Source: JADHLN01 sp965658435 (GTDB lineage: Bacteria; Pseudomonadota; Alphaproteobacteria; Rickettsiales; JABIRX01). From it: a stretch of 38,703 nucleotides of DNA. Location of the stretch: positions 1 to 38,703 of the forward strand of contig CBFHSE010000010.1 of NCBI GenBank assembly GCA_965658435.1, given 5' to 3'. Made by a program: the position numbers and the translations under genes. This document shows positions 25,508 through 34,619 of this stretch, in pieces; the first letter of the stretch is position 1, and each line of letters begins with the position of its first letter. The notes under the pieces are model-generated. The model was not told where the DNA came from. It ran no database searches and saw nothing but the letters and a program-made list of their open reading frames with translations.

Positions 25508-26859
25508 ATTAAATCTATTTTTATTTTGCCAGATTTATCATAACTTAATTTATAACCTTTATTTAATAATTTATCCCTTATTTTATCTGCAAGATCATAA
25601 TTTTTATTATTTCTAGCCTCTGTTATTTCTTCAACTAATTTTAATATATCATCTGATATGGTTTCTTTAAAATCAAAATTATTTAAAGCTAAAAATTTTA
25701 TAATTGAGACAAAATATGAAACTTTAGATAAATCATCAGAATTATTCTCTATTTCTTTTGCTAATTTATGCAAATAAGCCAAAGATTTCGCAATATTTAG
25801 ATCATCTAATAAAGGCTCCAGAAAATCTTTAGGAAGCTCACTAGAATTAAAGTGATTATTAGCATATTTTTGGTAAATTTTTTGATAAAATCTTATTTTT
25901 TTATTAGCATCATCTAAATTTTTTTGATTATAATCTAATGGTTTACGATAGTTAGTGCTTAATAATAAATATCGCAAACTCACACCTGATATATCTTTAT
26001 TAATCAAATCTCTGATTGTAATAAAATTCCCTAATGATTTACTCATTTTTTCACCATTTACAGTTAAAAAACCGTTGTGAACCCAATATTTTGCGTAATG
26101 AGAATGGGGGTCTAAAGCTCTTGATTGAGCTATTTCATTTTCATGATGGGGAAATTTAAGATCTGCACCACCTCCATGAATATCGAAATTATCTCCTAAA
26201 TATTTACTACTCATTACCGAACATTCTATGTGCCACCCTGGTCTTCCATAGCCCCAAGGGCTCTTAAACCTTGCTGATTTATCTTCATCATCTTTAGATG
26301 GCTTCCAAAGTACAAAATCTTTTTGATCTTTTTTTAAATTTACAACTCCAACTCTTGCTCCAATTTTTAAACCATCTACCCTTTTTGATAATTTTCCATA
26401 ATCTTTAAATGTATTAACTGAAAAATAAACATGCCCATTGACTTCATAAGCATTTTTATTTGAAATTAATTTTTGAATCATTTCTATAATGTCTTTTATA
26501 TTTTCTGTGGCCTTTGGTTCAATATCTGGTGTTAAATTGCCTAAATATTCCATATCATTATGAAATTCATTGGTAATTTCCTTGGTTAATTCAGCAATAG
26601 AAACCTCTCTTTCATTGGCAGCATCAATTATTTTATCGTCAATATCTGTTATATTTCTTACATAGGTAACTTTTGGATAAAGATATTTTAAAAGACGATA
26701 TAATATGTCATATATAATTGTTGATCTTGCATTTCCGATATGAGGTAATGAATATACTGTTGGTCCACATACATATAGCCTTATATTTTTGGAATCTATT
26801 GGTTTAAACTCTTCCTTTGCACCAGATATGCTATTATAAAGATATAATTTATGAGACAT
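25504..26859 (-). CDS. cysS: Cysteinyl-tRNA synthetase
   Basis: 451 residues, a class I synthetase. Zinc ligand Cys31 in Y-V-C-G-P-T-V-Y, HIGH motif P-H-I-G-N-A (39-44), H-I-E-C-S-V-M and the G-G-G-A-D-L-K-F-P-H-H-E-N-E-I-A-Q segment are all present; KMSKS is exact (K-M-S-K-S-L-G) near residue 270. It charges tRNA-Cys. The ATG lies within the last codons of gltX (11-base overlap) and its stop overlaps cimA. Confidence 0.96.
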   Translation of the reverse strand: MSHKLYLYNSISGAKEEFKPIDSKNIRLYVCGPTVYSLPHIGNARSTIIYDILYRLLKYLYPKVTYVRNITDIDDKIIDAANEREVSIAELTKEITNEFHNDMEYLGNLTPDIEPKATENIKDIIEMIQKLISNKNAYEVNGHVYFSVNTFKDYGKLSKRVDGLKIGARVGVVNLKKDQKDFVLWKPSKDDEDKSARFKSPWGYGRPGWHIECSVMSSKYLGDNFDIHGGGADLKFPHHENEIAQSRALDPHSHYAKYWVHNGFLTVNGEKMSKSLGNFITIRDLINKDISGVSLRYLLLSTNYRKPLDYNQKNLDDANKKIRFYQKIYQKYANNHFNSSELPKDFLEPLLDDLNIAKSLAYLHKLAKEIENNSDDLSKVSYFVSIIKFLALNNFDFKETISDDILKLVEEITEARNNKNYDLADKIRDKLLNKGYKLSYDKSGKIKIDLI

Positions 26860-28174
26860 TTAAACGCTCTTTTATTTTACTAAAATCAAGAGTTGCTATT
26901 ATTTTACTTAATTCTGGACCTGAATCTTTTCCAGTTAAGGCAAGTCTTAATGGGTGATAGAGCTCTTTTCCTTTTTTTCCTGATTGCTTAGAAATTTCAG
27001 TAATCCAATCTTTAAAATTTTCTAGGCTTACTTGCTCAGAAAATAAATTATGAGCTATATTCAATAACTCCTTATCACTATCTGGAAATTTTATAACTGG
27101 TTTTTCATTAATAATTTTATACCAATCCTCTATTTCATTATATGAATTTAAATTTTCACGAATTAACTGCCAAAATTTTTGATCAATATCATGAGTTTTA
27201 TCAGTTATTTTATTTACTTCACTTAATTCTCTTTGGGCAATAATTTTATGATTAATCTTATGTAGATCCTTGATATTATATAAAACTGCAGATTTTGAAA
27301 ATTTATCAATTGAGAAACTATCTATTAATTGACTAAAATCCTTATATGCCTCAACATTATCTGAGCTTCCTAATCTGCATAATAAAGAGTTAATGGCAAA
27401 GGGATCTATGCCTTCATCTCTAAGAGAGCTAATTTCAAAACCACCTATTCTCTTGGATATTTCAGCATCTTTTGTTTTTAATAATGACAAGTGATGAAAA
27501 TTTGGTAGCTTCTGCGTTAAACTTCTAAAAATTTGAATTTGCACAGCTGTATTAGAAATATGGTCTTCACCTCTTATAATATCTGTTATTTGATGATCTA
27601 TATCGTCAATTACTGAACAGAATGTATAGGTAGGACTTCCATCAGCTCTAAATATTACCGGATCTGAAAAAGCTCTTTCTTTAAAAATTATCTTACCTCT
27701 AACGCCATCATTCCAACTTACTGCGTTATCATCAAGCTTAAACCTGAAATGTGGCTTGCTTCCTTTTGCTATTTTAGCCTGAATTTCCGATTCATCTAAT
27801 TTTAAAGAAGATCTATCATAAATAGGTGGAACACCTCTTGCTAATTGAGCTTTTCTTTTTAAGTTAAGCTCTTCTTCGCTTTCAAAACAAGGATATATAA
27901 TTTTTTTACTTATTAAATCCTGCTTTATTTTATTATAATATTCTAGCTTGTCAGATTGATTATAAAATTCATTCCAGCTTACTCCAAGCCATGCAAGATC
28001 ATATTTTATATTTTCAGTAAATTTTTTATCTGATCTTTTTGGATCAGTATCATCCATACGTAATATGAATTTACCATTATTTTTTTTAGCAAATAAATAA
28101 TTAATTAATGCAGTCCTAACATTACCAACATGAATATTGCCTGTAGGGCTTGGTGAGAATCTTACTATAACCAT
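26849..28174 (-). CDS. gltX: Glutamyl-tRNA synthetase
   Basis: ATG 28174 is preferred over a TTG three codons earlier, since M-V-I-V-R-F-S-P-S-P-T-G is the standard GltX start; this gives 441 residues. The HIGH motif is I-H-V-G-N (14-18). The KMSKS loop is E-I-S-K-R-I-G-G, the variant seen in alphaproteobacterial GltX copies. It charges tRNA-Glu and, in this group, may also mischarge tRNA-Gln for transamidation. If the genome has a second gltX, this could be either copy. It begins the overlapping chain toward tyrS. Confidence 0.93.
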   Translation of the reverse strand: MVIVRFSPSPTGNIHVGNVRTALINYLFAKKNNGKFILRMDDTDPKRSDKKFTENIKYDLAWLGVSWNEFYNQSDKLEYYNKIKQDLISKKIIYPCFESEEELNLKRKAQLARGVPPIYDRSSLKLDESEIQAKIAKGSKPHFRFKLDDNAVSWNDGVRGKIIFKERAFSDPVIFRADGSPTYTFCSVIDDIDHQITDIIRGEDHISNTAVQIQIFRSLTQKLPNFHHLSLLKTKDAEISKRIGGFEISSLRDEGIDPFAINSLLCRLGSSDNVEAYKDFSQLIDSFSIDKFSKSAVLYNIKDLHKINHKIIAQRELSEVNKITDKTHDIDQKFWQLIRENLNSYNEIEDWYKIINEKPVIKFPDSDKELLNIAHNLFSEQVSLENFKDWITEISKQSGKKGKELYHPLRLALTGKDSGPELSKIIATLDFSKIKERLNVS

Positions 28175-28248
28175 TTTTAACAATTTTTTTAAAAATTATA
28201 ACAATTAGTGTTTATAGTAAATATAATAAATTGCATTTTAACTTATTA

Positions 28249-29523
28249 TTATTTGATGGTTTTGAGGATAGAATTATTATATATTTTTCTAAAATCAGAC
28301 TGCCAATTTACAAGAGATATTTTATATTCTTGTCCTGATCTAAAATTTTTGACTATTAAGATATTTTTTTTGAGCTCCTCTTCTCCTATTATAAAGACAA
28401 AATGAGGATTTAAACTACTTAGCTTTCTTAATGATTTCGATAAATTTTTTACAGTTGAATTCAGTTCAAAATTATAACCAAGATTTCTTAACTCATCTAA
28501 TAATTTAAAAGAAAAGTAAAATTCTTTTTCAGTAAGTGGTACTATAAAATTTTTTTCTTTTTCTAGATAATTTTTATCTAATAATTCTATTAATCTTTCA
28601 ATACCTCCGGCAAAACCTATTGCTGGCACATATTTACCTCCCATATTTTCAACTAAATTATTATATCTTCCTCCGGCAAAAACTGCATTTTGCGCTCCAA
28701 GCTGATCTGTTGTAAATTCAAATACCGTATGTGAATAATAATCCAAACCACGCACTAAATTTGGATTAATGTTAAATTCTAATTTTGCATCTGATAGATA
28801 ATCAATAATTTTCACAAAGAAATCTTGATCTTTGATATCATAAAACTCATTGATTTTTGGGGCATCTGCTATAATTTCTTGATCTTTTTTATCTTTCGAA
28901 TCCAAAATTCTAAGAGGGTTTTTTGCAAGTCTAATTTTGCTATTTTCTGATAATGAGCTTTGATATTTTTTTAAATATTTTACTAAATGCTCTTTATATT
29001 TTGCTCTTGTTTCATCACTTCCAAGCGAGTTGATTTCTAATGATATTTTATCTCTAATTCTTAGTTTTTTACATATTGCTCTAACTAATAATAAAATTTC
29101 TATTTCAGCATAAAATGATTCACTGCCGAAATACTCAAAATTTAGCTGATGAAATTGTCTTGTACGTCCTTTTTGAGGTCTTTCATAACGAAATAACGGG
29201 CCATATGAAAAAATTTTCAAAGGTAATTTATCATATAGTTTATTTGTTATCAAAGCCCTTACAATACCTGCGGTAAATTCTGGTCTAAGAGTTACATCAT
29301 TACCACCTTTGTCAATAAAATTATAGGTTTCTTTACTAATTATGTCAGATTCTGCACCTAAGCTTCTTGAATAAATATTAGATTCCTCAAGCAAAGGAAA
29401 ATATGATTTTTGAAAATTATAATTAGCGGCTATTTCGCTAGTAACATCTATTATATATTGAAATTTTTCAGCTTCGCTAAAGATATAATCTTTAAAACCT
29501 CTAAGAAGATTATTATTACACAT
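28249..29523 (-). CDS. hisS: Histidyl-tRNA synthetase
   Basis: The ATG at 29523 is chosen over an upstream TTG; it lies 5 bases after the pstB stop and gives 424 residues. Class II motifs are visible: L-R-P-E-F-T-A-G-I-V-R-A, F-R-Y-E-R-P-Q-K-G-R-T-R-Q-F-H-Q (motif 2), the histidine-specific L-V-R-G-L-D-Y-Y, and A-I-G-F-A-G-G-I-E-R (motif 3). A C-terminal anticodon-binding domain follows from about 320. It charges tRNA-His. It probably shares a transcript with pstB; gltX follows after 74 bases. Confidence 0.95.
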   Translation of the reverse strand: MCNNNLLRGFKDYIFSEAEKFQYIIDVTSEIAANYNFQKSYFPLLEESNIYSRSLGAESDIISKETYNFIDKGGNDVTLRPEFTAGIVRALITNKLYDKLPLKIFSYGPLFRYERPQKGRTRQFHQLNFEYFGSESFYAEIEILLLVRAICKKLRIRDKISLEINSLGSDETRAKYKEHLVKYLKKYQSSLSENSKIRLAKNPLRILDSKDKKDQEIIADAPKINEFYDIKDQDFFVKIIDYLSDAKLEFNINPNLVRGLDYYSHTVFEFTTDQLGAQNAVFAGGRYNNLVENMGGKYVPAIGFAGGIERLIELLDKNYLEKEKNFIVPLTEKEFYFSFKLLDELRNLGYNFELNSTVKNLSKSLRKLSSLNPHFVFIIGEEELKKNILIVKNFRSGQEYKISLVNWQSDFRKIYNNSILKTIK

Positions 29524-29527
29524 AAAA

Positions 29528-30310
29528 TTAACCAAACCTTCCAGTTATATAATCTTCTGTTTTTTTATGCTGAGGATTTTCAAAAATTTGTTTTGTATCT
29601 CCAAATTCTATTAATTTCCCTAAATGAAAAAATGCTGTTTTATGTGATACTCTGGCAGCTTGCTGCATTGAATGTGTTACAATTACAATGGTAAATTTTT
29701 CTTTTAATTCATCAATTAATTCTTCAATTTTTGCTGTTGCAATAGGATCTAATGCAGAACAAGGCTCATCCATTAAAATTACTTCAGGACTTATAGCAAT
29801 TGCTCTTGCTATACATAATCTTTGTTGCTGTCCACCAGAAAGACTGCTACCAGCATCATGTAAACGATCTTTTACTTCATTAAATAACCCCGCTCTTTTG
29901 AGGCTTTTTTCTACAATAAAGTCAAGTTCCTCTTTCGAGTCGAAAATACCATGTATTCTTGGTCCATATGCTACATTATCATAAATAGTTTTAGGAAATG
30001 GGTTTGGCTTTTGAAAAACCATACCAACTTTTGCTCTTAACATTACCACATCAACTTTTTTATTATATATATTTTCTCCGTCTAACACTATATCACCAAC
30101 TATTTTGCAATCTTGTATAGTATCATTCATTCTATTGAAGCAACGTAAAAAAGTTGATTTACCACAACCAGAAGGTCCTATGAAGGCTGTTACGTTTTTC
30201 TCTAAAATCTGAATATTTACATTATCTATTGCTTTAGTGTTACCATAAAAAACCGAGAGGTTTTTGGCACTTAATTTAGATTTTTTACCTGATTTCTTAG
30301 CTGAGGGCAT
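29528..30310 (-). CDS. pstB: PstB, phosphate ABC transporter ATPase
   Basis: 260 residues. Walker A G-P-S-G-C-G-K-S-T (45-53), signature L-S-G-G-Q-Q-Q-R-L, and Walker B V-I-L-M-D-E-P-C-S-A-L-D are those of PstB, with the diagnostic N-D motif (F-N-R-M-N-D) after Walker A. A short basic N-terminal extension precedes the ABC domain. It powers high-affinity phosphate import with PstA and PstC. None of pstS, pstC, pstA or phoU is beside it on the downstream side; hisS follows after 5-base spacing. The rest of the transporter must be elsewhere. Confidence 0.94.
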   Translation of the reverse strand: MPSAKKSGKKSKLSAKNLSVFYGNTKAIDNVNIQILEKNVTAFIGPSGCGKSTFLRCFNRMNDTIQDCKIVGDIVLDGENIYNKKVDVVMLRAKVGMVFQKPNPFPKTIYDNVAYGPRIHGIFDSKEELDFIVEKSLKRAGLFNEVKDRLHDAGSSLSGGQQQRLCIARAIAISPEVILMDEPCSALDPIATAKIEELIDELKEKFTIVIVTHSMQQAARVSHKTAFFHLGKLIEFGDTKQIFENPQHKKTEDYITGRFG

Positions 30311-30395
30311 TATTGTTAATAATTGTGATATTTTAGAATATTCTTATTAAAGGTTTTTTTTATCTGTTCAAGTAGAAATATTTGATTTTTAATTA

Positions 30396-30401
30396 TATAA
30401 T
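30396..30401 (+). promoter_or_regulatory. Candidate -10 element for pdxH
   Basis: A perfect TATAAT ends 26 bases before the pdxH ATG in the 117-base gap between the divergent pstB and pdxH genes. The bases at the -35 spacing (TAGAAA) match poorly. The rest of the gap shows no recognised RNA gene or hairpin. Confidence 0.4.
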
Positions 30402-30427
30402 CCTATTAAAATTATAATTTTATCATT

Positions 30428-31015
30428 ATGCTAGACGTTAATAACCCTATTCGAATTTTTGATCTTTGGATAAAGGAAGCATCAAGACATAGCTTAATAA
30501 AAGAACCAACAGCAATGTCACTAGCTACCGCCAATAATAATGGTGAGGTTTCAAATAGAATTGTATTACTAAAAGATTACTCCGAAGCTGGATTTACATT
30601 TTATACAAATCTAACAAGCCTAAAATCAAATCAAATAAAAGAGAACCCAAATGCTGCATTGTGTTTTTATTGGATGCCCTTAGATCGTCAAATCAGAATA
30701 ACTGGTAAATTTAGCAAAATTTCTAATGAAATTGCTGATGCTTATTTTGCTTCGCGTCCAAGGGGTAGCCAAATTAGCGCTTGGGCATCAAAGCAATCTA
30801 TGCATCTTGATCGCTATGAAACATTTGAACAAAAAATTGTAGAAATTGAAAAAAAATTTGCTGAAAAAACAATTCCAAGACCACCATTTTGGTCTGGATT
30901 TATTCTTGAACCAAAAAAAATAGAGTTTTGGGAACAAAAAGATTTTAGAAGACATGAAAGATCTCTTTTTACTAAATATGCTAATGGCTGGAGAAGAGAG
31001 ATGCTATATCCTTAA
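30428..31015 (+). CDS. pdxH: Pyridoxamine 5'-phosphate oxidase
   Basis: 195 residues, within the usual range. The N-terminal segment E-P-T-A-M-S-L-A-T-A, R-I-V-L-L-K-D-Y and F-Y-T-N-x-x-S-L-K are FMN-binding PdxH signatures. The C-terminal R-P-P-F-W-S-G-F, F-W and R-x-x-Y-P-like ending (R-R-E-M-L-Y-P) complete the pattern. It oxidises pyridoxine- or pyridoxamine-phosphate to the active cofactor PLP. The last 4 bases overlap the xerD-like gene end. It is a monocistronic plus-strand gene between two minus-strand blocks. Confidence 0.95.
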   Translation: MLDVNNPIRIFDLWIKEASRHSLIKEPTAMSLATANNNGEVSNRIVLLKDYSEAGFTFYTNLTSLKSNQIKENPNAALCFYWMPLDRQIRITGKFSKISNEIADAYFASRPRGSQISAWASKQSMHLDRYETFEQKIVEIEKKFAEKTIPRPPFWSGFILEPKKIEFWEQKDFRRHERSLFTKYANGWRREMLYP

Positions 31016-31935
31016 TTTTTTATAGTAATTGGATGATGTTTTTTTAAAGTTTCTTTCAATTTACCGGTAGTTATGTGGGTGTATATTTCAGTAGTAGATA
31101 GATTTTCATGCCCTAATAATTCTTGTATCGAACGTAAATCTAAACCATTATCTAATAGATGCGTTGCAAATGAATGTCTAATGATATGAGGAGATATTTT
31201 GTTTTTATCAATTCCTGCATTTAATGCTATTTCTTTTAGGATAAGTGCAAAACCTTGCCTTGAAATATGCCCTGTCTTGCTATTAGATGGAAAAAGCCAT
31301 TGTTGCTTTTTATTAAATAATATTTCCTGCTTTTCAATTAAATAACTCTCTAAGTTTTCTTTGGCTTTTTTACCAATAGGAACAATGCGCTCTTTTTTAC
31401 CTTTGCCGGTTACATAAATAAATGATTCAATTTTTCTTTTGCTAAAATCTAAAAATCTTAAATTTGATAATTCTAATGTTACTAACTCTGATACTCTTAA
31501 ACCGCTTGCATATAATATATCTAAGAGCACTAAATTTCTTTTTGCAAAATTTGAGTCATCATTCTCACAAAAGTTAAATAAAGATTTAATTTCATCCACA
31601 GATAAATATTTAGGCAATAATTTTGGTTTACTGATTTTTTTTATTTTATCTAACGGATTGGAAGCAATAATTTTTTCTTTTAATAAAAATTTAGAAAAAT
31701 TCCTAAATGTTGATAATTTCCTTAGATATGAGTTATCTTTTAAATCAAGCATCGCTAATCTGTCTATATATAACTCAATTGCTTTTGCGGTAATTTTTTT
31801 ATTTTTTTTTGCTCTTATAAAAGCTAATAAATCATCTAAATCTCTTTTATACGCCTTAAGAGAATTTTGGCTTAAATTATTTTCTACCTCTAATATTTCT
31901 ATATATTTTTCAATTAAATTATTTAGCTCATTCAT
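31012..31935 (-). CDS. xerD: Tyrosine recombinase, XerD-like
   Basis: 307 residues with an N-terminal SAM-like core-binding domain (about 5-95) and a C-terminal catalytic domain. The full catalytic set is visible: Arg147 in S-G-L-R-V-S-E-L, Lys in T-G-K-G-K-K-E-R (178-181), His250 and Arg253 in P-H-I-I-R-H-S, His276 in L-G-H-E-N-L-S-T-T and Tyr285 in I-Y-T-H. Length and R-H-S-F-A-T-H-L match XerC/XerD housekeeping recombinases, which resolve chromosome dimers at dif with FtsK. XerD rather than XerC is an inference from similarity of the pattern. It overlaps ccmH by 4 bases. Confidence 0.87.
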   Translation of the reverse strand: MNELNNLIEKYIEILEVENNLSQNSLKAYKRDLDDLLAFIRAKKNKKITAKAIELYIDRLAMLDLKDNSYLRKLSTFRNFSKFLLKEKIIASNPLDKIKKISKPKLLPKYLSVDEIKSLFNFCENDDSNFAKRNLVLLDILYASGLRVSELVTLELSNLRFLDFSKRKIESFIYVTGKGKKERIVPIGKKAKENLESYLIEKQEILFNKKQQWLFPSNSKTGHISRQGFALILKEIALNAGIDKNKISPHIIRHSFATHLLDNGLDLRSIQELLGHENLSTTEIYTHITTGKLKETLKKHHPITIKN

Positions 31936-32291
31936 TTCTTACTTTTTAAAATAAAGTAATAAAAATAACCCGCAGAAATTATTATTAATAAATAAGGAAA
32001 CAGCCAAATAACTAGGTTAGAACCATTTTTTGTTGGAGTAAGCAATATATCTTTACCATATTCTGCTAATAAAATATTTTCTATTTCTTTATTGGTTAAC
32101 CCTTCAGAATTTAACTCTTTGACATAATTCTTAATTTGTTTGGCAAAATCTGATTCAGAATCATAAACAGATTGCGATTCGCAAATCAAGCATCTTAATT
32201 TTTTTAAAATGTTAATTTCATTATTTTCATCAGCAATAGCTATATTGCCTAGAGAAAATAATAAAAATATTACAGGAATAATTTTAAGCAT
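31932..32291 (-). CDS. ccmH: CcmH, cytochrome c maturation thioreduction protein
   Basis: ATG 32291 is chosen over a TTG two codons earlier; it gives 119 residues and an 8-base overlap with nadE. A signal peptide covers about 1-20. The periplasmic domain has L-R-C-L-I-C-E-S-Q-S (Cys34, Cys37), the redox pair that keeps apocytochrome cysteines reduced for heme attachment. A membrane span at about 92-112 follows. It is the short CcmH form without a TPR CcmI domain. Its position between nadE and xerD, away from other ccm genes, fits the scattered ccm genes of reduced alphaproteobacteria. Confidence 0.9.
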   Translation of the reverse strand: MLKIIPVIFLLFSLGNIAIADENNEINILKKLRCLICESQSVYDSESDFAKQIKNYVKELNSEGLTNKEIENILLAEYGKDILLTPTKNGSNLVIWLFPYLLIIISAGYFYYFILKSKK

Positions 32292-33903
32292 TATCAAAAA
32301 AATTTGTTATAGGAATTCTTCTTTCTTTATCAAACGCTAGTTTTGATAATTTAGGACCAATTGCTGACTGATATCTTTTATATTCAGAGTTTTTTAATAA
32401 TTGATAAATTTTCTTAACTAATTCTTCAGCAAAACCTAATTTAACTATTTCTGAAATTGAATTTTTCTTTTCAATTAACAGCTCTAAGATTTGATCCAAA
32501 ATTTCATATTCAGGTAAATTATCACTATCTTTTTGATCTTCTCTTAATTCTGCAGTTGGTGCTTTTTTTATAATATTTTCAACTATAGGATTTGTAACTT
32601 TATTAATAGACAGATTAGGAATATTTTTATTTCTCCATTTACATAATGCATAAATTTCAGTCTTATATAAATCTTTGATAAGAGAATATGCTCCACACAT
32701 ATCTCCATATAAAGTAGCATAACCAACTGCAGTTTCAGATTTATTGCTAGTGGCAACAACTAAATGGTTAAATTTATTTGATAAGGCCATTAAATATAAC
32801 CCTCTTATTCTTGCCTGAATATTTTCTTCACTATTATCTTGAGATTTACCCTTAAAATGAGAGGAAAGATTTTTTAAAACTAACTCATTAACATCATCTA
32901 TAGCGATATTTATAATATTTTTACATTTTAAATTTTTAATTAATTGATGCGCATCTTCAAAAGATTCATTAGATGTGAATTTTGATGGAAGCATTGCTAA
33001 ATATACATTTTTAGGCCCTAAAATATCACAAGCAATTGTTGCTATTAAGGCAGAGTCAACCCCTCCTGATAGCCCGATTAAAACAGATGATGCATTATTT
33101 TTTTCGACATATTCTTTTAAAGAAAAACATAAACTATTATAAATATTACTATTTTCACTTAAAACTAGCTCTTCTTCTTTATTTAAATCATTATCATTAA
33201 AGGTAAATTCATCTTCTTGACAAAATTTTAATAATTTAATTAACTCACCTTTTTCATTTAATATAAATGACGAACCATCAAAAATTAAATTATCTTGAGT
33301 AGCCACCATATTTATATAGCTTGCATATATATTGTGAGCTGTAGATAAATTACGAGCTAACTTTATTCTTTCTTTGATTTTTCCTTTAATATAAGGAGAA
33401 GAATTTATTATAATGGCGTGATTAAATTTTAATTTTGCAGTTTTTTTAATTAAATTATTATCCCATAAATCCGCGCAAATTAATATTAGATATTTTTTTT
33501 TATTAATAGTTACAATTGAAAAATCTTTACTTGACTCAAAATATCTTTTTTCATCAAACACACCATAATTTGCTAAATTACTTTTTTTTATTATTTGTAA
33601 AATATTTCCATTTTTAGCAATTATTGCCACATTAAATAATTTACCTTTTTCATATGATAAGCCACCAAAAATTATAACAGATTTACCTGTTTTAGAAATT
33701 ATTTCTTCTTGATATTTCAAAGTAGTTTTAACAAAATTTTTAGAAAATAATAAATCTTCAGCTGGATATCCACTAATTGCAGACTCAGGAAAAACTACTA
33801 TATCTGATTTGTTATTTTGATTGTAATATTTTAATATCTTATTTTTATTTTCCGTAAACCTACCTACAGAAAAGTTTGCCTGAACAACAGAAATTTTAGA
33901 CAT
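32284..33903 (-). CDS. nadE: Glutamine-dependent NAD+ synthetase
   Basis: 539 residues in two domains. The N-terminal nitrilase-type glutaminase has the Glu (F-P-E-S-A, Glu40), Lys near 107 and Cys143 (I-C-A-D-L-W-D-N) triad. The C-terminal ATP-pyrophosphatase domain has G-L-S-G-G-V-D-S-A-L near 276-285 and later A-T-S-N-K-S-E and Y-G-D-M-C-G-A-Y. It makes NAD from nicotinate adenine dinucleotide with glutamine as ammonia source. Its presence means the cell completes NAD itself rather than only importing it. It is 6 bases downstream of the Tim44-like gene. Confidence 0.95.
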   Translation of the reverse strand: MSKISVVQANFSVGRFTENKNKILKYYNQNNKSDIVVFPESAISGYPAEDLLFSKNFVKTTLKYQEEIISKTGKSVIIFGGLSYEKGKLFNVAIIAKNGNILQIIKKSNLANYGVFDEKRYFESSKDFSIVTINKKKYLILICADLWDNNLIKKTAKLKFNHAIIINSSPYIKGKIKERIKLARNLSTAHNIYASYINMVATQDNLIFDGSSFILNEKGELIKLLKFCQEDEFTFNDNDLNKEEELVLSENSNIYNSLCFSLKEYVEKNNASSVLIGLSGGVDSALIATIACDILGPKNVYLAMLPSKFTSNESFEDAHQLIKNLKCKNIINIAIDDVNELVLKNLSSHFKGKSQDNSEENIQARIRGLYLMALSNKFNHLVVATSNKSETAVGYATLYGDMCGAYSLIKDLYKTEIYALCKWRNKNIPNLSINKVTNPIVENIIKKAPTAELREDQKDSDNLPEYEILDQILELLIEKKNSISEIVKLGFAEELVKKIYQLLKNSEYKRYQSAIGPKLSKLAFDKERRIPITNFFDNA

Positions 33904-33909
33904 ATTTTA

Positions 33910-34560
33910 TTAATTTTCTGTTTTGCTTAAAAGCCAAATTGGAGATTTATCAGTTAATTTTCTTTCAAAAACCCATTTATCATCTATTACTTCAATTTTC
34001 TTTTCATCACCTGAAATTATTTTATTGTTTTTATCAGTCACATAAGAAATTTGCTCAGATATAAATTTGATTTTAATTTTAGCTATATTTTCTTTAACTG
34101 AGATTGTTTCTATTGATGCTGACTCGATACCTATAAGGTTGATATTTATTTTATTACCTTGTTTTTTTTGATTCTCATATTCATTAATATATTTTGTAGC
34201 TATCTCTTTTTTACATAATTTATTTAAAGCATCTTTTTGACCATTAGCAAATGACTCAATAATTATTTCGAAAGCTTTTTCTGTATTTTTAAGAAACTTG
34301 CTGCTGCTAAATTTTTTATCTTTAGTAATAATGTTTTTAAGATTTGTTAAATTAATTTTGCTTAATTTATCTTCAATTAATTGATCTGCAAGATTATGTT
34401 CATCTTCATCAATTTCTTCTGATTTATCTTCTGAAATAGGATGTAAATTAATAACTTTTCCTTTTACCTCTTCAGAATTATTATCTTCCGCACCAAGAGC
34501 GTTATAGAGCCTATAAGCAATAACAGCTGCTATAATGGCAAAAATAATTATATCGATCAT
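33910..34560 (-). CDS. Tim44-domain membrane protein (TimA-like)
   Basis: 216 residues. An N-terminal membrane span (about 3-20) is followed by an acidic linker (30-70) and a Tim44-type domain (about 80-212) ending in W-V-F-E-R. Bacterial Tim44-like proteins are alphaproteobacterial relatives of the mitochondrial import-motor adaptor Tim44; their role is not firmly known. It is divergent from secB, a gene pairing I know from alphaproteobacteria. It heads a minus-strand chain with nadE, ccmH and xerD. No partner of a translocase motor is visible nearby. Confidence 0.82.
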   Translation of the reverse strand: MIDIIIFAIIAAVIAYRLYNALGAEDNNSEEVKGKVINLHPISEDKSEEIDEDEHNLADQLIEDKLSKINLTNLKNIITKDKKFSSSKFLKNTEKAFEIIIESFANGQKDALNKLCKKEIATKYINEYENQKKQGNKININLIGIESASIETISVKENIAKIKIKFISEQISYVTDKNNKIISGDEKKIEVIDDKWVFERKLTDKSPIWLLSKTEN

Positions 34561-34587
34561 GTTATTCTTTACTAAATTTAGATTTAA

Positions 34588-34593
34588 TATAAT
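34588..34593 (+). promoter_or_regulatory. Candidate -10 element for secB
   Basis: A perfect TATAAT lies 26 bases before the secB ATG, in the 59-base gap between the divergent tim44-like and secB genes. TTCTTT stands at the -35 distance of 17 bases, a weak match. Chance occurrence is likely enough in this A+T-rich gap to keep the call low. Confidence 0.3.
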
Positions 34594-34619
34594 AATAAAT
34601 TAAATTTAAAAAACCAGAA

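Noticed and set aside
28175..28248. A tRNA or small RNA in the gap between hisS and gltX
   Set aside because: No cloverleaf, G-C stems or CCA-type end is visible; the gap is plain A+T-rich sequence.
30344..30371. Promoter for pstB on the minus strand (TTGAAC, 16 bases, TAATAA)
   Set aside because: The -10 match is only four of six and similar matches are abundant in this gap; not distinguishable from background.
31012..31935. Tyrosine recombinase as the integrase of a mobile element
   Set aside because: It has housekeeping Xer length and motifs, is overlapped with ccmH and nadE, and no attachment repeats, tRNA or phage genes are nearby.
31439..31954. 171-residue plus-strand open frame opposite xerD
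   Set aside because: Fully antisense to a complete tyrosine recombinase with all catalytic residues; no recognisable domain.
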